Source of the DNA: an uncultured Clostridium sp.
GTDB taxonomy: Bacteria > Bacillota > Clostridia > Lachnospirales > Lachnospiraceae
Length of the DNA stretch: 15,363 nucleotides
Assembly (NCBI GenBank): GCA_900544905.1
Contig: UQXF01000084.1
Span: forward strand, 1-15,363
Reading direction: 5' to 3'
Every line of letters starts with the position of its first letter. Positions within the stretch are counted from its first letter, which is position 1. Below the pieces are notes generated by a model, which was not told the origin of the DNA, did no database searches, and saw only the letters and a list, made by a program, of their open reading frames with translations. A program made the translations under genes and the position numbers. Of this stretch, positions 14,247 to 15,363 are shown piece after piece.

Positions 14247-14996
14247 GTGACCAGAAAAGCGAAAATCAGTTTTTTAATATTAGTTTGGAGTATCGTGGCA
14301 ATACAAATTTATGTGAACTATCAGGAGCATGAGAAAAATGCCACACAGGCAGTGACTGCCTTTTCTGTTGTGGACGACAATGTGACAGAGCAATGGATTA
14401 AGGGTTACGGTAATTTTGGCAGTATGGAGATATCCAGCGAAACCCGGAGGGAAATGCTTGAAAATCTGGCGCTGAAACTGGGAATCACAGACGGATATAC
14501 CTTCACTACAGGAAGCGGGGATGGTTATGAGAAAATGGTTTTAACCAAGGAAGGTAAATATGCGGATACCACTCTTCAAATTATCAGTATGCTGAGGGAG
14601 GAAGAGGAACCGGAGCAGTATATTGTAATGGAAATCCAGACCGGCGAAGCAGTTGAGGATGGGTTTTCCCTTTATGAAAAGGTAAAACGTATATACGAGG
14701 AGATTGGCGTAAACGCACAGGTGAGCTTAGAGCTTGAAATGGAGAAAAAGGGAAACTATACCCAGGATGAAAAAGAGTTTTTTGTTAAGGAAATATTTGA
14801 CCTCGCCAGGGCAAAGGAGGTGGACGCCATCAATGAAAATGGCATTCATACAGTGTATGGTTATACCCGGCTGGAGGATTCCTTTTTGACTTTAAATGAA
14901 AAGAAGGTAAATATTCAGGTCGTTATGACCTACGCAGAGCAGGAGGATAAAACCTATGCCAAAATAGGAATCCCTATTGTAAATTCCTCATATTAA
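14247..14996 (+). CDS. ywmB: YwmB-family (TATA-box-binding-like fold) exported or anchored protein
   Basis: The C-terminal pattern NIQVVMTYAEQEDKTYAKIG followed by IPIVNSSY, and the mid-region YIVMEIQ, match my recollection of the YwmB family (DUF1779) of sporulating Bacillota. Its function is not established; in Bacillus the gene neighbours murAB and spoIID. A single hydrophobic segment (ISFLILVWSIVAIQIYV) near the N-terminus suggests a membrane anchor or uncleaved signal, with about 220 residues outside. The start is uncertain. TTG at 14190 keeps the frame open but overlaps the preceding gene and encodes a strong terminator hairpin. GTG at 14247 follows directly after that hairpin and has a weak GGGGG ribosome site (14234-14238) 8 bases upstream. 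I prefer 14247. Confidence 0.75.
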   Translation: MTRKAKISFLILVWSIVAIQIYVNYQEHEKNATQAVTAFSVVDDNVTEQWIKGYGNFGSMEISSETRREMLENLALKLGITDGYTFTTGSGDGYEKMVLTKEGKYADTTLQIISMLREEEEPEQYIVMEIQTGEAVEDGFSLYEKVKRIYEEIGVNAQVSLELEMEKKGNYTQDEKEFFVKEIFDLARAKEVDAINENGIHTVYGYTRLEDSFLTLNEKKVNIQVVMTYAEQEDKTYAKIGIPIVNSSY

Positions 14997-15147
14997 CGAC
15001 GCCATCAAAATATTTAAAAAAATTTTTGTCATGTGCCATAGTCTGTCAGGGTCTCATGGTAATCTGTTAAAAGACAGGAACAAAACAGCGCTGTCAATTA
15101 CAGTAAATACCTTTAATGATATGGGATTATGAAAGGAAATGGTGATT

Positions 15148-15258
15148 ATGATGAAACAGATAAGAGAACGAATGAAGGATGCATGTGTTTATATTATCAG
15201 CCTGATTTCGATAGCAGTATTTTTTGGAGAAATTTTTCACTGGATGCTGTATATCTAA
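15148..15258 (+). CDS. Predicted 36-residue membrane peptide, unknown function
   Basis: A short frame from ATG 15148 encodes a basic start (MMKQIRERMKD) followed by one hydrophobic segment of about 22 residues rich in I, F and Y, ending in HWMLYI. AAAGGA (15132-15137) lies 10 bases before the ATG, which supports translation. A second ATG at 15151 and a GTG at 15142 are in frame. It is the right size for a single-span small membrane protein. I recognise no family. The 150 bases between it and the preceding gene hold no convincing promoter, and the 65 bases after it hold nothing clear before the adapter. Confidence 0.5.
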   Translation: MMKQIRERMKDACVYIISLISIAVFFGEIFHWMLYI

Positions 15259-15323
15259 AAAATATTAGTACCTTAAAAATGAATTTCACTTTCACTTGAA
15301 AAACTTATCATGACAAAGAAGTG

Positions 15324-15363
15324 CTGTCTCTTATACACATCTGACGCTGCCGACGATCTTACG
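15324..15363 (-). other. Illumina Nextera adapter, reverse orientation (artefact)
   Basis: Bases 15324-15342 are the reverse complement of the Tn5 mosaic end, 15343-15356 the rest of the Read 1 adapter, and 15357-15363 seven bases of the same index seen at the left end. The genomic insert ends at about 15323. Confidence 0.97.

Noticed and set aside
47..15323. CRISPR arrays, tRNA or rRNA genes, insertion sequences, integrase or attachment sites
   Set aside because: No regularly spaced repeats, tRNA-like sequences, transposase motifs or flanking inverted repeats were seen; the only transposon-like sequence is the Tn5 adapter at the contig ends.

Overview
The window reads as one contig from a low-to-mid GC member of the Bacillota, most likely a Lachnospiraceae-type gut Clostridium. 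The evidence is AGGAGG-type ribosome binding sites in front of most genes, TTG and GTG starts, and a YwmB-family gene next to SppA and RDD genes. Genus cannot be named from the sequence. Both ends are not genomic: bases 1-46 and 15324-15363 are Illumina Nextera (Tn5) adapter with the same index read, so the biological insert is about 47-15323 and the gene context is cut artificially there.

Region 1 (47-609) has a clear sigma-A promoter and a small coiled-coil protein built on 11-residue repeats, with an apparent ATA start codon.

Region 2 (753-8836) is a seven-gene co-directional cluster with gaps of 1-68 bases: CDP-glycerol-type glycerophosphotransferase, LicD phosphotransferase, left-handed beta-helix acyltransferase, cytidylyltransferase-like/PEP mutase fusion, iron-type alcohol dehydrogenase, phosphonopyruvate decarboxylase, and a LicC/PntC-like nucleotidyltransferase. 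The inferred route is PEP to phosphonopyruvate to phosphonoacetaldehyde, then reduction to 2-hydroxyethylphosphonate, activation with CTP, and transfer to a surface glycan by LicD or the glycerophosphotransferase-like enzyme. No aminotransferase for 2-aminoethylphosphonate is present, so an alcohol-type phosphonate decoration is predicted instead of the better-known aminoethyl type. The first gene carries an eight-G run that would act as an on/off switch if it slips.

Region 3 (9014-12393) holds a Maf/DUF115-type protein (family known for flagellin glycosylation) and a biotin-dependent carboxyltransferase with its own promoter and terminator. The sampled lines here are more GC-rich than in region 2.

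Region 4 (12487-15258) holds sppA (signal peptide peptidase) with its own promoter, an overlapping RDD-family membrane protein, a terminator hairpin lying over the front of a YwmB-family gene, and a 36-residue predicted membrane peptide.

The main point of interest is the putative hydroxyethylphosphonate surface-decoration cluster, with a possible phase switch at its head and a possible link to flagellin glycosylation through the neighbouring Maf gene.
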